NCBI RefSeq assembly: GCF_005144415.1
Contig: NZ_SWJE01000003.1
Span: forward strand, 186,001 to 250,000
Direction of reading: 5' to 3'
Source of the DNA: Trinickia terrae
GTDB lineage: Bacteria > Pseudomonadota > Gammaproteobacteria > Burkholderiales > Burkholderiaceae
DNA: 64,000 nt
Shown: positions 1-10,327 of the stretch, piece after piece
Layout of the letters: each line of letters begins with the position of its first letter
Position numbering within the stretch: position 1 is the stretch's first letter
Translations under genes and position numbers: made by a program
The notes under the pieces: model-generated
The model's input: only the letters and a program-made list of their open reading frames with translations
Told to the model about the DNA's origin: nothing
Database searches by the model: none

Positions 1-894
1 GGCTCGGATTGCTATGGCAAGGGCGGCGACGATATCACGCTGCGCATGCCGGTCGGCACGGTCATCACCGATATGGATACCGGCGAGCTGATCGCCGATC
101 TGACTGAGCATGAACAATCGGTCCAGGTCGCGAAGGGCGGCGCAGGCGGCCTTGGCAACCTGCATTTCAAGTCGAGCACGAACCGTGCGCCGCGCCAGAA
201 GACCGAGGGCAAGCCAGGCGAGCGCCGGATGCTGCGCCTCGAGCTGAAGGTGCTGGCCGATGTGGGCTTGCTCGGCATGCCGAACGCGGGCAAGTCGACG
301 TTCATCTCATCGGTGTCGAACGCCAAGCCGAAGATTGCCGACTATCCATTCACGACGCTTGCGCCGAATCTCGGCGTCGTGCGCGTCGGGCCGAGCAAGA
401 GCTTCGTCATCGCAGACATCCCCGGCTTGATCGAGGGCGCGGCGGAAGGCGCCGGGCTTGGCCACCAGTTCCTGCGCCATTTGCAGCGCACCGGCGTGCT
501 ACTGCATTTGGTCGACCTCGCGCCGTTCGACGAGAACGTCGACCCGGTCGCGGAAGCCAAGGCGATCGTCAACGAACTGCGCAAGTACGACGAGACGTTG
601 TACGAAAAAACGCGCTGGCTCGTGCTGAACAAGCTCGACATGGTGCCGGAGGACGAACGCGAAGCGCGCGTCGCCGATTTTCTCAAGCGCTTCGAGTGGG
701 GCGGCCCGGTGTTCGAGATCTCCGCGCTGACCGGCCAGGGTTGCGAAAACCTCTGCTACGCGGTGTACGACTATCTCGCCGCGCACTCGGATGCCCACCG
801 CGCAGCGCACGAAGAGGACCTCGCCGCCGATGTCCGCTTTCGCGACGAGGCGCAGCCCGGCACCGAGAGCGGCGCCGCCGTACCGAACGATTGA
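1..894 (+). CDS. obgE: GTPase ObgE/CgtA, 5'-truncated by the window edge
   Basis: Obg-family GTPase that associates with the large ribosomal subunit and acts in ribosome maturation and stress control. The frame is open from base 1, so the start codon and most of the glycine-rich N-terminal Obg fold lie outside the window; 297 codons remain. The G domain is complete: G1 is GMPNAGKST (near 275-300), G3 is DIPGLIEGA (near 415-440), G4 is NKLD (near 630) and G5 is SALTG (near 722). A short charged C-terminal tail follows the G domain. It ends at a TGA 72 bases before proB, the usual neighbour in Burkholderia. The family call is certain; only the 5' end is missing. Confidence 0.96.
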   Translation, partial: GSDCYGKGGDDITLRMPVGTVITDMDTGELIADLTEHEQSVQVAKGGAGGLGNLHFKSSTNRAPRQKTEGKPGERRMLRLELKVLADVGLLGMPNAGKSTFISSVSNAKPKIADYPFTTLAPNLGVVRVGPSKSFVIADIPGLIEGAAEGAGLGHQFLRHLQRTGVLLHLVDLAPFDENVDPVAEAKAIVNELRKYDETLYEKTRWLVLNKLDMVPEDEREARVADFLKRFEWGGPVFEISALTGQGCENLCYAVYDYLAAHSDAHRAAHEEDLAADVRFRDEAQPGTESGAAVPND

Positions 895-966
895 ATTCGA
901 CTCATCCGTCATGTGCCCGCCGCGTTGCGCGGCGGACCATCGCGCCATCAACGGAGACCGCGCACG

Positions 967-2085
967 ATGCGTTCAGTCATCGCCGATTCGAAACGCTTGG
1001 TAGTGAAAGTAGGGTCCAGTCTCGTGACGAACGACGGGCGCGGGCTCGATCACGAGGCCATCGGCCGCTGGGCTGAGCAGATCGCGCAGTTGCGCGCGCA
1101 AGGCAAGGAAGTGGTGCTCGTCAGCTCGGGCGCGATTGCGGAAGGGATGCAGCGTCTGGGCTGGACCAAGCGCCCGCGTGAAATCGACGAGTTGCAAGCC
1201 GCCGCCGCCGTCGGCCAGATGGGGCTTGCCCAGGTCTACGAGAGCCGCTTCTTCGAGCATTCGATCCGCACCGCGCAGATCCTGCTCACGCACGCCGATC
1301 TGGCCGACCGCGAGCGCTATCTGAACGCGCGCTCGACGCTGCTGACGCTGCTGCGCCTGGGCGTCGTGCCGATCATCAACGAGAACGACACCGTCGTCAC
1401 CGACGAAATCAAGTTCGGCGATAACGACACGCTCGGTGCTCTCGTGGCGAACCTGATCGAAGGCGACGCACTGATCATCCTCACTGACCAGCGAGGCCTC
1501 TACACCGCCGATCCGCGTAAGGACCCGAGCGCGACGCTCGTCGAGCAGGCCGACGCGGGCTCGCCGGAGCTGGAGGCGATGGCCGGCGGCGCCGGGTCGA
1601 GTATCGGCCGGGGCGGAATGCTGACGAAGATCCTCGCGGCGAAGCGCGCCGCACACAGCGGTGCGAATACCGTGATTGCGAGCGGCCGCGAACCCGAGGT
1701 GCTGGCCCGCCTGGCCGCGGGCGAGGCGATCGGCACGCAATTGATCGCGCGTACGGCGCGCATGGCTGCCCGCAAGCAATGGATGGCCGATCATCTGCAG
1801 GTGCGCGGGCATGTCGTGATCGACGATGGGGCCGTCGACAAGCTCACCGTCGGCGGCAAAAGCTTGCTGCCGATCGGGGTCGTCGAGGTGCAGGGCGCGT
1901 TTGCGCGCGGCGAAGTCATTGCCTGCTTGAACGGCGACGGGCGTGAAGTCGCGCGCGGACTTACGAATTACAGCAGCGCCGAGGCGAAGCTGATTCATCG
2001 CAAGCCGAGCACCGAGATCGAGACGGTTCTCGGCTATATGCTCGAGCCCGAGTTGATCCATCGCGACAATCTCGTGCTCGTCTGA
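967..2085 (+). CDS. proB: Glutamate 5-kinase
   Basis: Catalyses ATP-dependent phosphorylation of L-glutamate, the first step of proline synthesis, in the cytoplasm. The 372-residue product has the amino-acid kinase fold at the N terminus ([37 protein letters not shown]) and a C-terminal PUA domain of about 75 residues ([16 protein letters not shown] onward), as in the long bacterial form. I chose the ATG at 967, giving [16 protein letters not shown]; the open frame extends upstream to 913 but that part is not family-like. A rho-independent terminator follows at 2114-2142. Confidence 0.96.
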   Translation: MRSVIADSKRLVVKVGSSLVTNDGRGLDHEAIGRWAEQIAQLRAQGKEVVLVSSGAIAEGMQRLGWTKRPREIDELQAAAAVGQMGLAQVYESRFFEHSIRTAQILLTHADLADRERYLNARSTLLTLLRLGVVPIINENDTVVTDEIKFGDNDTLGALVANLIEGDALIILTDQRGLYTADPRKDPSATLVEQADAGSPELEAMAGGAGSSIGRGGMLTKILAAKRAAHSGANTVIASGREPEVLARLAAGEAIGTQLIARTARMAARKQWMADHLQVRGHVVIDDGAVDKLTVGGKSLLPIGVVEVQGAFARGEVIACLNGDGREVARGLTNYSSAEAKLIHRKPSTEIETVLGYMLEPELIHRDNLVLV

Positions 2086-2113
2086 ATCGAGAACCTGCTT
2101 AGGATGTGCGTAG

Positions 2114-2142
2114 AAAAGCCCGCGATTGCCGCGGGCTTTTTG
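2114..2142. terminator. Rho-independent terminator between proB and the CNP1-like gene
   Basis: A ten-base stem (2115-2124 pairing with 2130-2139) with a five-base loop, flanked by an A run on the left and a T run on the right. It can therefore serve proB on the plus strand and the convergent lipoprotein gene on the minus strand. Confidence 0.85.
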
Positions 2143-2162
2143 CTGTCATGCGCCGGACCGCG

Positions 2163-2711
2163 TTAGCGGATATCCGATGCAATGTGGTTCAAGCGGATGT
2201 TGTTGACGATCGACTTGGCCGAGCCGGTCGGCATCTTGTTTGCGCAAAAGTAGTCCTGGTAGAGCGACGCCTGGTACGCGTTCAGGTTGCCGTTCTCGAT
2301 GCGCCGCCAGTCGTTCTGCACGGTGCGGTCCCAGCCGTCGTGATCCGCATTCAGTCCCGCGTAGAGACGCCACTCGTAGGTGTCGCAGCGAATCCCTTCG
2401 TAGTTGACGTTGCGAGCGCCGCCAGGGCTCGTCACCACGACCGTATAGCGCACGATGCCGTCCGAGCCTACCGTCAGCGACTTCGCATCGACGGAGAATT
2501 TCAGCGGCGTGTTCTGCGACACGTTGAACGGCAGCAGGTCGCCTGCTTGCGGCAGCGGCGGCAAGGTATCGACTTTGTTTTCGACCCAGGTTCCTTGGCG
2601 GTCCAGCAGATAGGTGAAGACGCTGTCGTCCTTGTTGGAGGGCGTATTCGAGCAACCCGCCAGTAGGGCGCCGGCGGCAGCGCATGCCGCAGCGAGAGCA
2701 ATCGCTTTCAA
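2163..2711 (-). CDS. CNP1-like family lipoprotein
   Basis: Predicted lipoprotein of 182 residues resembling the CNP1-like family of beta-proteobacteria, whose biochemical role is not known to me. I chose the TTG at 2711 because it places a clean lipoprotein signal at the N terminus (MKAIALAAACAAAGALLAGC, lipobox LAGC) and has GAGGAA six bases upstream. The frame stays open to 2870, but the upstream residues do not look like coding sequence. The rest is soluble and mixed alpha/beta. It converges with proB and lies downstream of rppH on the same strand. The family call rests on gene order plus general appearance. Confidence 0.8.
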   Translation of the reverse strand: MKAIALAAACAAAGALLAGCSNTPSNKDDSVFTYLLDRQGTWVENKVDTLPPLPQAGDLLPFNVSQNTPLKFSVDAKSLTVGSDGIVRYTVVVTSPGGARNVNYEGIRCDTYEWRLYAGLNADHDGWDRTVQNDWRRIENGNLNAYQASLYQDYFCANKMPTGSAKSIVNNIRLNHIASDIR

Positions 2712-2818
2712 TGTGACTTCCTCGAAAAAAACGGGCGCGATACGGTATGACCGGATCAGCGCCCGCGGTTGTGGCATCTGCGTGGGAACACGCCGCCGTG
2801 TGTCGCGCGGTGTGTCGA

Positions 2819-3505
2819 TTAGCCGCGCAGAGTGCGCGTTTGCTCGCCGGACGAATCGGCAGACAGGCAATCGGAGCTATCCGTCGCGCCTAGCGGGCTG
2901 ACTACGCCGCCGGTCACGATCGACGCTTCAATCGTGACCGCCTCGGTAGCGCTTATCGACGCAGCCACCGATGCCGACACGCGCGGATACCGCTGCCCGT
3001 GATGCCCGCGCGGCTTCTCAGTGCGAGGCGCCACGCGACGCAGGAACCGCGACAGTTCCGTCAATGCCAACTGATACACATCCCGCTTGAACTCGATCAC
3101 GGCGTCGAGCGGCACCCAGTATTCGTTCCAGCGCCAGGCATCGAACTCCGGGTGATCGGTCGCGCGCAAGCAAATGTCGCAATCGCGTCCAACCATCCGC
3201 AGCAGGAACCAGATCTGCTTCTGGCCGCGGTAATGACCGCGTACTTCACGCTTGATGAACTTGTCCGGCACCTCATAACGCAACCAGTCGCGCGTGCGAC
3301 CGATGATCTTGACGTGTTCCGGAAGCAAGCCGGTTTCTTCGTGTAACTCCCGATACATCGCTTGCATGGGGGTCTCGCCATACTTGATGCCCCCTTGCGG
3401 AAACTGCCAGGAATGTTCACGCAGCCGCTTACCCCAAAACACCTCGTTGTGCGCGTTCAAGAGGATGATGCCGACGTTCGGGCGAAAGCCTTCACGATCC
3501 AGCAT
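2819..3505 (-). CDS. rppH: RNA pyrophosphohydrolase (Nudix)
   Basis: Nudix hydrolase that removes pyrophosphate from 5'-triphosphorylated mRNA and so starts 5'-end-dependent decay. The Nudix box is complete at about residues 38-60: GGIKYGE, then RELHEETGL. The N terminus [17 protein letters not shown] is typical of RppH/NudH. The protein has 228 residues, clearly longer than the roughly 160-175 of the E. coli type; the extra C-terminal segment after residue 160 ([12 protein letters not shown] onward) is Ser/Ala-rich and probably disordered. It is divergent from proS. Confidence 0.94.
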   Translation of the reverse strand: MLDREGFRPNVGIILLNAHNEVFWGKRLREHSWQFPQGGIKYGETPMQAMYRELHEETGLLPEHVKIIGRTRDWLRYEVPDKFIKREVRGHYRGQKQIWFLLRMVGRDCDICLRATDHPEFDAWRWNEYWVPLDAVIEFKRDVYQLALTELSRFLRRVAPRTEKPRGHHGQRYPRVSASVAASISATEAVTIEASIVTGGVVSPLGATDSSDCLSADSSGEQTRTLRG

Positions 3506-3774
3506 ACAACCACCTTCGAATCCTTTAAAATTGCTTTGATTATAAACAGATAATGGGTCTTACGCACCGGCATGCACCAGGACGGGCCGATTTACAGCAA
3601 GGTGCGTACCGCTAAGAGACTTGGAAGTTGTCTGGCGATCCGGCGCGTGCGGTGCCGCTGCTGCTTCTTGCCTAATGTGGCCCCGTAAAACCGCTGCGAC
3701 CCTATCACCTATACTCATACGTTCTACTTCTTTCGGGCGGCTCGCCGAGGGCCGCCGTTTTTGGAAAATTCTGA

Positions 3775-5511
3775 ATGAAAGCCTCCCGTTTCTTTATCGG
3801 CACCCTGAAGGAAGCTCCGGCCGACGCCGAGATCGTCAGCCACAAACTGATGGTGCGCGCGGGGATGATTCGCCGCGTCGCCGGCGGCATCTACAACTAC
3901 TTGCCGATAGGCCTGCGCTCGATTCGCAAGGTGGAAGCGATCGTGCGCGAGGAAATGAACCGGGCGGGCGCGCTCGAGCTCTTGATGCCGGCCGTGCAGC
4001 CGGCCGAGCTGTGGCAGGAGTCGGGCCGCTGGGAGAAGTACGGCCCCGAGCTGCTGCGCCTGAAGGACCGCAAGCAGAGCGACTTTGTGATCGGGCCGAC
4101 GCACGAGGAAGTCGTCACCGACATCGCGCGCAACCAGATCAAGAGCTACCGGCAGATGCCGGTCAACTTCTACCAGATCCAGACCAAGTTTCGCGACGAG
4201 ATCCGTCCGCGCTTCGGCGTGATGCGCGGACGCGAGTTCACGATGAAGGATGCCTACTCCTTCGACAAGGACCAGGCTGGCCTGCAGGAGTCGTATCGCA
4301 AGATGTACGAGGCGTACGTGCGTATCTTCACGCGCATCGGCCTCGAGTTTCGCGCGGTGGCGGCCGATAACGGCTCGATCGGCGGCAGTGGCTCGCATGA
4401 GTTCCACGTGATAGCGGAGACTGGCGAGGATTCGATCGCCTATTGCCCGACGTCCGATTTCGCCGCGAACGTCGAAGCGGCGGATGCGCTGCCGCTCATC
4501 GCCGAACGCGCGGCGCCGCAGGAAGCGATGAAGAAGACCTCGACGCCGGGCAAGGCGAAGTGCGAGGCCGTCGCCGAATACCTGGGCATTCCGCTCGAGC
4601 GCACGATCAAGTCGATCGTCCTCGCGACTGACAACGAAGGCGCCGAGCCCACCATCTGGCTCCTGATGCTGCGCGGCGACCATGATTTGAACGAGATCAA
4701 GGCGAGCAAGCTGCCGGGCTTGGCGGACCACCGCTTCGCAACCGAGGAGGAAATCGTCGAGTGGTTCGGCACGCCGCCGGGCTATCTCGGGCCGCTCAAT
4801 ACGAAGAAGCCGGTCAAGGTGATCGCGGACAGCACGGTCGTGAAGATGAGCGACTTCGTCGTAGGCTCGAACGAAGCCGACTTCCACACGACCGGCGTGA
4901 ACTGGGGCCGCGACCTGCCGGAGCCGGTCGTCGCCGACATCCGCAACGTGCGTCCCGGCGATCCGTCGCCGGACGGCAAGGGCGCGCTCGAGATCTGCCG
5001 CGGCATCGAGGTCGGTCACGTGTTCCAGCTCGGCTCGAAGTATTCGGAAGCGATGAATGCGACGTTCCTCGACGAGACCGGCAAGCCGCAGCCGATGATC
5101 ATGGGTTGCTACGGCATCGGCATCACGCGGATTCTCGGCGCGGCGATCGAACAGAATTTCGACGAGCGCGGCATCATCTGGCCGGAAGCGATCGCGCCGT
5201 TCGAGGTCGTGCTGTGTCCGATGGGCTACGACCGCAGCGAGGCCGTGCGCGAGCAGGCCGACAAGCTCTACGCGCAGCTGGTCGACGCGGGCATCGACGT
5301 GATCCTCGACGACCGCGGCGAGCGGCCTGGCGTGATGTTCGCCGACTGGGAGCTGATCGGCGTGCCGCACCGGCTCGTGATCGGCGATCGCGGCCTGAAG
5401 GAAGGCAAGATCGAATACCAGGGCCGCCGCGACGTCGAGCCGACGCTGCTGCCGGTGGACGAAGCCGCTGCGACGGTCGCGGAGAAGGTGCGCGCTGCGC
5501 TCGCCCGGTAA
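3775..5511 (+). CDS. proS: Prolyl-tRNA synthetase (bacterial type with editing insertion)
   Basis: Charges tRNA-Pro with proline. The 578 residues match the long bacterial ProS: class II motif 1 near the N terminus, motif 2 around residues 135-160 ([26 protein letters not shown]), the INS editing domain (about 225-400, including [10 protein letters not shown]) and motif 3 ([14 protein letters not shown], about 443-456), followed by an anticodon-binding domain. The start [15 protein letters not shown] is the family norm. A MarC-family gene starts 12 bases downstream and is probably co-transcribed. Confidence 0.97.
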   Translation: MKASRFFIGTLKEAPADAEIVSHKLMVRAGMIRRVAGGIYNYLPIGLRSIRKVEAIVREEMNRAGALELLMPAVQPAELWQESGRWEKYGPELLRLKDRKQSDFVIGPTHEEVVTDIARNQIKSYRQMPVNFYQIQTKFRDEIRPRFGVMRGREFTMKDAYSFDKDQAGLQESYRKMYEAYVRIFTRIGLEFRAVAADNGSIGGSGSHEFHVIAETGEDSIAYCPTSDFAANVEAADALPLIAERAAPQEAMKKTSTPGKAKCEAVAEYLGIPLERTIKSIVLATDNEGAEPTIWLLMLRGDHDLNEIKASKLPGLADHRFATEEEIVEWFGTPPGYLGPLNTKKPVKVIADSTVVKMSDFVVGSNEADFHTTGVNWGRDLPEPVVADIRNVRPGDPSPDGKGALEICRGIEVGHVFQLGSKYSEAMNATFLDETGKPQPMIMGCYGIGITRILGAAIEQNFDERGIIWPEAIAPFEVVLCPMGYDRSEAVREQADKLYAQLVDAGIDVILDDRGERPGVMFADWELIGVPHRLVIGDRGLKEGKIEYQGRRDVEPTLLPVDEAAATVAEKVRAALAR

Positions 5512-5523
5512 GCGGGGGACGCG

Positions 5524-6126
5524 TTGGAGTACAACTTTGCCTCCGCGACGGTCCTGCTGCTCCTGATCACCGATCCGCTCGGCAACATTCCGCTCTTCAT
5601 CTCGGCGCTGCGGAACGTGCCGAAGGACCGGCGGGTCAAGGTTATTCTGCGGGAAGTGGCGATCGCCTTCGTGATCCTGCTCGTCTTCATGGTGGTTGGC
5701 GATCGCTTCTTGCGGATGATGCATCTGACCGATTTGTCGTTGCGCATCGGCGGCGGAATTGTGCTGTTTTTGATCGCGCTGCGGATGGTCTTTCCGCACC
5801 CGGATGGCGCGTTCGGCAACGATCCGCGCGCGGGCGGCGAGCCATTCATCGTGCCGCTCGCGATTCCCGCGCTGGCGGGCCCGTCGGCGCTAGCCACCGT
5901 GATGCTGCTGACGTCGCAATCGCCCGGCCAGGTGCCGGAGTGGATCGGCGCGCTGACCGTGACGATGATCGTCTGCGCAATCGCGCTGGTGTTGGCCGAG
6001 CGGATTCAGCAATGGCTCGGCGAGCGCACGGTGATGGCGTTCGAGCGGCTGATGGGGCTGGTGCTGGTCGCGATTTCGGTCGAGATGATGCTGGGCGGGA
6101 TTCGGGTGTTCGTCCATCAACTGTAG
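5524..6126 (+). CDS. MarC/UPF0056-family inner-membrane protein
   Basis: Integral membrane protein of 200 residues with about six hydrophobic segments, including ATVLLLLITDPLGNIPLF at the N terminus and a long one near residues 40-60. TDPLGNIP and the later IPALAGPSA are the two half-site motifs of the MarC family. Transport substrate is unknown; the old link to multiple antibiotic resistance was not upheld for E. coli MarC. I chose the TTG at 5524, preceded by GGGGGA. It follows proS by 12 bases and ends before a strong terminator. Confidence 0.88.
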   Translation: MEYNFASATVLLLLITDPLGNIPLFISALRNVPKDRRVKVILREVAIAFVILLVFMVVGDRFLRMMHLTDLSLRIGGGIVLFLIALRMVFPHPDGAFGNDPRAGGEPFIVPLAIPALAGPSALATVMLLTSQSPGQVPEWIGALTVTMIVCAIALVLAERIQQWLGERTVMAFERLMGLVLVAISVEMMLGGIRVFVHQL

Positions 6127-6151
6127 CCGGGCGGGGGCTGCGGCAAGACGC

Positions 6152-6179
6152 AAAAAAGCGGCCTGCAGGCCGCTTTTTT
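6152..6179. terminator. Bidirectional rho-independent terminator
   Basis: An almost perfect palindrome with GC core GCGGCCTGCAGGCCGC, flanked by six A on the left and six T on the right. It lies between the convergent MarC-like gene and the phosphoribosyltransferase gene and can end both transcripts. Confidence 0.92.
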
Positions 6180-6222
6180 GTTGCGCTGACTTGATCGCTC
6201 GCCCGAGCGGATCAAGCAAGTG

Positions 6223-6774
6223 TCACGCGCCGTCGGTCAGCGCACGGATCGTCGGCAGGTTGCGCCAGTAGCCTTTCGCGTCCATCCCGCAGCCGAACAC
6301 ATAGCGGTCGGGCACCTGGAAGCCGCAGAAGTCGGGACGCAGCGGCTTGTCCTTCTGGATCAGCTTCTCGCACAGCACGGCGGAGAGGAAGCGCTTCGCG
6401 CCCATCGCGAGGATGCGGTCGCGGATCGCGGCCATCGTCTCGCCTTCGTCGAGGATATCGTCGAGCACGAGCACGACGCGATCCTTCACCGACTCGGCCG
6501 GCGCGACGCGCCATTGCATTTCACTGCCGCCCTTCGTGGTGTTGCGGTAGCGGGTCAGGTGGATGTAGTCGAATTCGAGCGGGAAATCGAGGTGCGGCAG
6601 CAGCATGCCTGTGAACACCGCCGCGCCACCCATCACCGACAGCACGAGCGGAAAGTCCTCGCTCATTTCGGTGCGGATGGCTTGCGCCATCCTGCCGATC
6701 GATGCGTTGACCTCGGCGGCCGAAACGATCTCTTCGGAGTGGCGGAAAACGTGGAGGGCTTCTTCGCGATTCAT
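6223..6774 (-). CDS. Hypoxanthine-guanine phosphoribosyltransferase-like enzyme
   Basis: Type I phosphoribosyltransferase of 183 residues, expected to salvage hypoxanthine and/or guanine to IMP/GMP using PRPP. The PRPP loop is VVLVLDDILDEGET (about residues 100-113). The hood region near the N terminus and the C-terminal PDRYVFGCGMD segment (base stacking and Mg binding) are those of the bacterial Hpt group. It is transcribed away from ffh's 3' end and ends at the bidirectional terminator. Base specificity cannot be read from sequence alone. Confidence 0.9.
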   Translation of the reverse strand: MNREEALHVFRHSEEIVSAAEVNASIGRMAQAIRTEMSEDFPLVLSVMGGAAVFTGMLLPHLDFPLEFDYIHLTRYRNTTKGGSEMQWRVAPAESVKDRVVLVLDDILDEGETMAAIRDRILAMGAKRFLSAVLCEKLIQKDKPLRPDFCGFQVPDRYVFGCGMDAKGYWRNLPTIRALTDGA

Positions 6775-6872
6775 GACGTCTGACGGACGGTGACTGTATA
6801 CATTAGTGTGGGAGAGAGCGGAGGCGCGCGCTACAGCATATACCCGCGCGCCGGCCGCCTAGAACGTACCGA

Positions 6873-8240
6873 TCAGCGCATGCCGGGCAGCATGCCCTTC
6901 ATGCCGCGCATCATCTTCTGCAGATTGCCGCCCTTGAGCTTCTTCATCATCGTGCGCATCTGCTCGTACTGGTTCAGCATCCGGTTCACTTCTTGCACCT
7001 GCACGCCGGCGCCCGTCGCGATGCGGCGCTTGCGAGTCGCCTTGATGAGCTCGGGTTTCGCGCGCTCCTGGGGCGTCATCGAATTGATGATGCCTTCCAT
7101 GCGGCGCATCTGCTTTTCCGCTTGGCCCATGTCGGCGCCAGCCGCGGCTTGCTGGAACTGCGCGGGCAGCTTGTCCATCAGCGACGACAGGCCGCCCATG
7201 TTCTTCATCTGCGAAAGCTGCGCGCGGAAGTCGTTGAGGTCGAAGTCGCCGCCTTTCTTGACCTTGTCGGCGAGCTTCTGCGCGGCTTGCACGTCGACGC
7301 CGCGCTGCGCCTCCTCGACGAGCGCGAGGATGTCGCCCATGCCGAGGATCCGGTTCGCCATCCGGTCGGGGTAGAACACCTCGAGGCCGTCGAGCTTCTC
7401 GGCGACGCCGACGAACTTGATCGGCTTGCCGGTCACGTGGCGCACCGACAGCGCGGCACCACCGCGCGAGTCGCCGTCGAGCTTGGTGAGCACGACGCCG
7501 GTGAGCGGCAGTGCATCGTTGAACGCCTTCGCGGTGTTGACGGCGTCCTGGCCGAGCATCGCGTCGACGACGAAGAGCGTTTCCGCCGGCTTCAACTCAG
7601 CATGCAGCGCGCTGATCTCCTGCATCATCGCTTCGTCGATGCCGAGGCGGCCCGCCGTATCGACGAGCAGCACGTCGTGATAGTGGCGCTTGGCCCAATC
7701 GACCGCGGCGCGCGCGATGTCGACCGGCTTCTGGTCGGGCTCGGACGGGAAGAAATCGGCGCCGACCTGCTCCGTCACTGTCTTGAGCTGCGCGATGGCG
7801 GCGGGGCGGTAGACGTCGCAGGAAACGGTGAGCACTTTCTTCTTGTGCTTCTCGCGCAGGAGCTTCGCGAGCTTGCCGACCGTCGTGGTTTTACCGGCGC
7901 CTTGCAGGCCGGCCATCAGGATGATCGCGGGCGGCGTGACGGCGAGATTCAGTTCGGCCGCCTTGCCTTCGTAATCGCCGCCGATCACGGCGGTCAGCTC
8001 GCGCTGCACCACGCCGACGAGCGCCTGGCCTGGCGACAGGCTGGACAGCACCTCCTCGCCGAGCGCCTTCTCCTTCACCTTGGCGATAAAGTCGCGCACG
8101 ACGGGCAGCGCCACGTCGGCTTCGAGCAGCGCGAGGCGCACTTCGCGCAGCATCTCCTGCGTGTTCGACTCGGTGAGCCGGGCTTCGCCGCGCAGCGTCT
8201 TGACGACGCGCGCCATCCGTTGTGTGAGATTGTCGAGCAT
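6873..8240 (-). CDS. ffh: Signal recognition particle protein Ffh
   Basis: SRP54-type GTPase that binds 4.5S RNA and signal sequences on ribosomes and docks at FtsY. The 455-residue product has the N helical bundle, the G domain with P-loop GLQGAGKTT and DTAGRLGID, TKLDGDSRGGAA, and the methionine-rich M domain ending MMRGMKGMLPGMR. I chose the ATG at 8240 (MLDNLTQRM); an in-frame extension to 8351 overlaps the divergent promoter region and is not family-like. It is divergent from ypjD. Confidence 0.97.
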   Translation of the reverse strand: MLDNLTQRMARVVKTLRGEARLTESNTQEMLREVRLALLEADVALPVVRDFIAKVKEKALGEEVLSSLSPGQALVGVVQRELTAVIGGDYEGKAAELNLAVTPPAIILMAGLQGAGKTTTVGKLAKLLREKHKKKVLTVSCDVYRPAAIAQLKTVTEQVGADFFPSEPDQKPVDIARAAVDWAKRHYHDVLLVDTAGRLGIDEAMMQEISALHAELKPAETLFVVDAMLGQDAVNTAKAFNDALPLTGVVLTKLDGDSRGGAALSVRHVTGKPIKFVGVAEKLDGLEVFYPDRMANRILGMGDILALVEEAQRGVDVQAAQKLADKVKKGGDFDLNDFRAQLSQMKNMGGLSSLMDKLPAQFQQAAAGADMGQAEKQMRRMEGIINSMTPQERAKPELIKATRKRRIATGAGVQVQEVNRMLNQYEQMRTMMKKLKGGNLQKMMRGMKGMLPGMR

Positions 8241-8325
8241 GGGGAGCGATGGACAGTGCGGGCACCTGGGGCGCGCGTCGAACGAGGAGACGTCGCGGGC
8301 GAGGGCCCTAGTGTAAACTTCGAAC

Positions 8326-9246
8326 ATGGATATTGTACTGTATGCCCTCACCGCGCTCCTCTACGGCGGCCTTGCCGTCGCGGGCTGGCGCGCCCATCGG
8401 CACGGCGAGGCTCAAACGATGCTCTCCAGCGCGCCGCCGGTGCCGGCCGGCGCGCCGCTGCGCTCGCCGACGGTGTCGGCGGCGTCGGGCATGAGCATGC
8501 AGGGCCGCGCGCTGCTCTTCGTCGCGCTGCTCGTGCACGGGCTCCTGCTGCACATGACGATCTTTCCGCAGAACGCGATGGTGTTCGGCTTCGCGTTCGC
8601 GCTCTCTGCGATGTTCTGGCTCGGCGCCGGCATCTACTGGATCGAGAGTTTCTTTTTCCCGCTCGACGGCCTGCGGCTCCTGGTGCTGCCGCTCGCGTGC
8701 GTCGCGTCGCTCCTGCCGCTGGCGTTTGGCGGTGTGCGCGTGCTCTCGTACGCGGCCGCGCCGATGTTCAAGCTGCATTTCCTGATCGCGAACGTCGCCT
8801 ATGGCCTCTTCGCGATCGCCGCGCTGCACGCGGTGCTGATGTTGTTCGCGGAGCGGCGCCTGCACGCGATGCGCGGCGCCGCGCGCCGGGGCAACGGCGA
8901 CGGCTGGCTTTCGAGCTGGCTCGATACGCTGCCGCCGCTCCTCACGCTCGAAAAGCTGCTGTTCCGTCTGATCTCGGCGGGCTTCGTGCTGCTCACGCTC
9001 ACGCTCCTGTCGGGCATTCTATTTAGTGAGCAACTGGTGGATCGCGCGATCAAGCTCGATCACAAGACCGTCTTCGCGATCCTGTCGTGGCTGATGTTCG
9101 GCGCGCTCCTCACCGCCCGCAAGGTGTCCGGCTGGCGCGGCCGCGCTGCGCTGCGCTGGGTACTCGCGTCGTTCGTCGCGCTGCTGCTCGCTTATGTCGG
9201 CAGCCGCTTCGTCTTCGAGGTGCTGCTGCACCGTCCCGTGGTTTGA
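8326..9246 (+). CDS. ypjD: YpjD-like cytochrome c assembly/CcsA-family membrane protein
   Basis: Polytopic inner-membrane protein of 306 residues with eight or so hydrophobic segments, related to the CcmC/CcsA haem-handling family. In E. coli the ypjD homologue is likewise divergent from ffh, which supports the name. A tryptophan-containing segment is seen around FWLGAGIYWIESFFFPLDG (residues 99-117). The role is not firmly established. The start ATG at 8326 gives MDIVLYALTALLYGG. It is followed eight bases later by a small membrane-anchored protein and then ampD. Confidence 0.85.
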   Translation: MDIVLYALTALLYGGLAVAGWRAHRHGEAQTMLSSAPPVPAGAPLRSPTVSAASGMSMQGRALLFVALLVHGLLLHMTIFPQNAMVFGFAFALSAMFWLGAGIYWIESFFFPLDGLRLLVLPLACVASLLPLAFGGVRVLSYAAAPMFKLHFLIANVAYGLFAIAALHAVLMLFAERRLHAMRGAARRGNGDGWLSSWLDTLPPLLTLEKLLFRLISAGFVLLTLTLLSGILFSEQLVDRAIKLDHKTVFAILSWLMFGALLTARKVSGWRGRAALRWVLASFVALLLAYVGSRFVFEVLLHRPVV

Positions 9247-9253
9247 ACGTTTC

Positions 9254-9583
9254 ATGCGACAACTTCTTCTTCTGATCCTGCTGTTCTTCGCCGGCCAATG
9301 GCTCGTGAAGACCTTGCGGCGCGCGGGCAATGCCGCCGACGCGCCCCGCAACGGCCCGTTCGACGCCGCCGGCGGGCCCGGCGCGAACAACGGCAACGCC
9401 GACGCTGCGGGCGGCGGCGCGCAAACGCGCTCGCGCCGGCTCGCCGAGCCGATGGTGCGCTGCGCGACGTGCGGCGTGCACACGCCGCAAAGCGAGTCGA
9501 TTCTCGTGGCGGGGCAGCGCTTCTGCTGCACCGAGCACGCCGAGCGCTACGCGGCGCGGCCGAGCGGGCGCACCGCTCGATGA
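9254..9583 (+). CDS. PP0621-like small membrane-anchored protein with Cys pairs
   Basis: A 109-residue protein with one N-terminal hydrophobic anchor (MRQLLLLILLFFAGQWLVK), a Gly/Ala/Asn-rich linker and a C-terminal putative metal-binding module: MVRCATCGVHTP, then FCCTEHAERY. The CxxC and CC-x2-H arrangement suggests a zinc site. This is the layout of PP0621-family proteins encoded beside ampD or two-component genes in beta- and gamma-proteobacteria. Function unknown. Its TGA overlaps the ATG of ampD (ATGA), so translation is probably coupled. Confidence 0.8.
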   Translation: MRQLLLLILLFFAGQWLVKTLRRAGNAADAPRNGPFDAAGGPGANNGNADAAGGGAQTRSRRLAEPMVRCATCGVHTPQSESILVAGQRFCCTEHAERYAARPSGRTAR

Positions 9584-10167
9584 GCGCGGGCTTTACCGTC
9601 GGCGCCGACGGCTGGGTGGGCGCGGCGCGCGCGCTGCCGTCGCCGAACTGCGAGGCGCGGCCGGACGGCGCGGTGCTGACGCTGATCGTCGTCCACAACA
9701 TCAGCCTGCCGCCCGGCGAGTTCGGCGGCAGCGCGATCGCCGATCTCTTCCTGAACCGTCTCGACTGCGACGCACATCCCTACTACGACGCCCATCTGCG
9801 CGGCCTGCGGGTGTCGTCGCACTTCGTGATCCGCCGCGACGGCGCGCTCGAGCAGTTCGTCTCGTGCAACGAGCGCGCGTGGCATGCGGGCGCGTCGAAC
9901 TTCTTCGGCCGCGAGCGCTGCAACGACTTTTCGATCGGCATCGAGCTGGAGGGCCGCGACGATACGGCCTTCGAGGCGCCCCAATACACGACGCTCGCCG
10001 CGCTCGTGACGGCGCTTCGCGATCGCTATCCGATCGACGCGCTCGCCGGCCATTCCGACATCGCACCGGGCCGCAAGACCGACCCCGGTCCGCACTTCGA
10101 TTGGCAGCGCCTCGCGCAAGACGCCGCGTTGCCCGCCCGGTATTTTCCCTATCGACAGCAGGGTTGA
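9580..10167 (+). CDS. ampD: 1,6-anhydro-N-acetylmuramyl-L-alanine amidase AmpD
   Basis: Cytoplasmic zinc amidase that cleaves the peptide from anhydromuropeptides during wall recycling and so keeps AmpR-type beta-lactamase induction low. The 195-residue product is of normal family length. Zinc ligands are seen in LIVVHNIS (first His), the RAWHAG segment and GHSDIAPGRKTDPG near residue 160 (His and Asp, with the catalytic Lys between). No signal peptide is present, which separates it from periplasmic AmpDh. The start at 9580 overlaps the previous stop. Confidence 0.94.
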   Translation: MSAGFTVGADGWVGAARALPSPNCEARPDGAVLTLIVVHNISLPPGEFGGSAIADLFLNRLDCDAHPYYDAHLRGLRVSSHFVIRRDGALEQFVSCNERAWHAGASNFFGRERCNDFSIGIELEGRDDTAFEAPQYTTLAALVTALRDRYPIDALAGHSDIAPGRKTDPGPHFDWQRLAQDAALPARYFPYRQQG

Positions 10168-10327
10168 AGGGCTCATTCGCAGGCCCATGCACGTCCATTG
10201 CTCAATGCTTGGGCAGGGCGAAGAACGTTGCTGAGCCTTGCTTTCCGGGCCGCGCCTTGTCTCGCCTTGCCGTGTGAAATGTCAAGCATCCGGAGCCAAA
10301 TAAAGGCTTTTGAGATAGCGCCTGAGT
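10168..10327. other. Intergenic region after ampD
   Basis: About 160 bases downstream of ampD and upstream of the NrdR boxes. I see no convincing gene. The short open frames here lack ribosome-binding sites and family resemblance, and no clear terminator is visible. Confidence 0.5.
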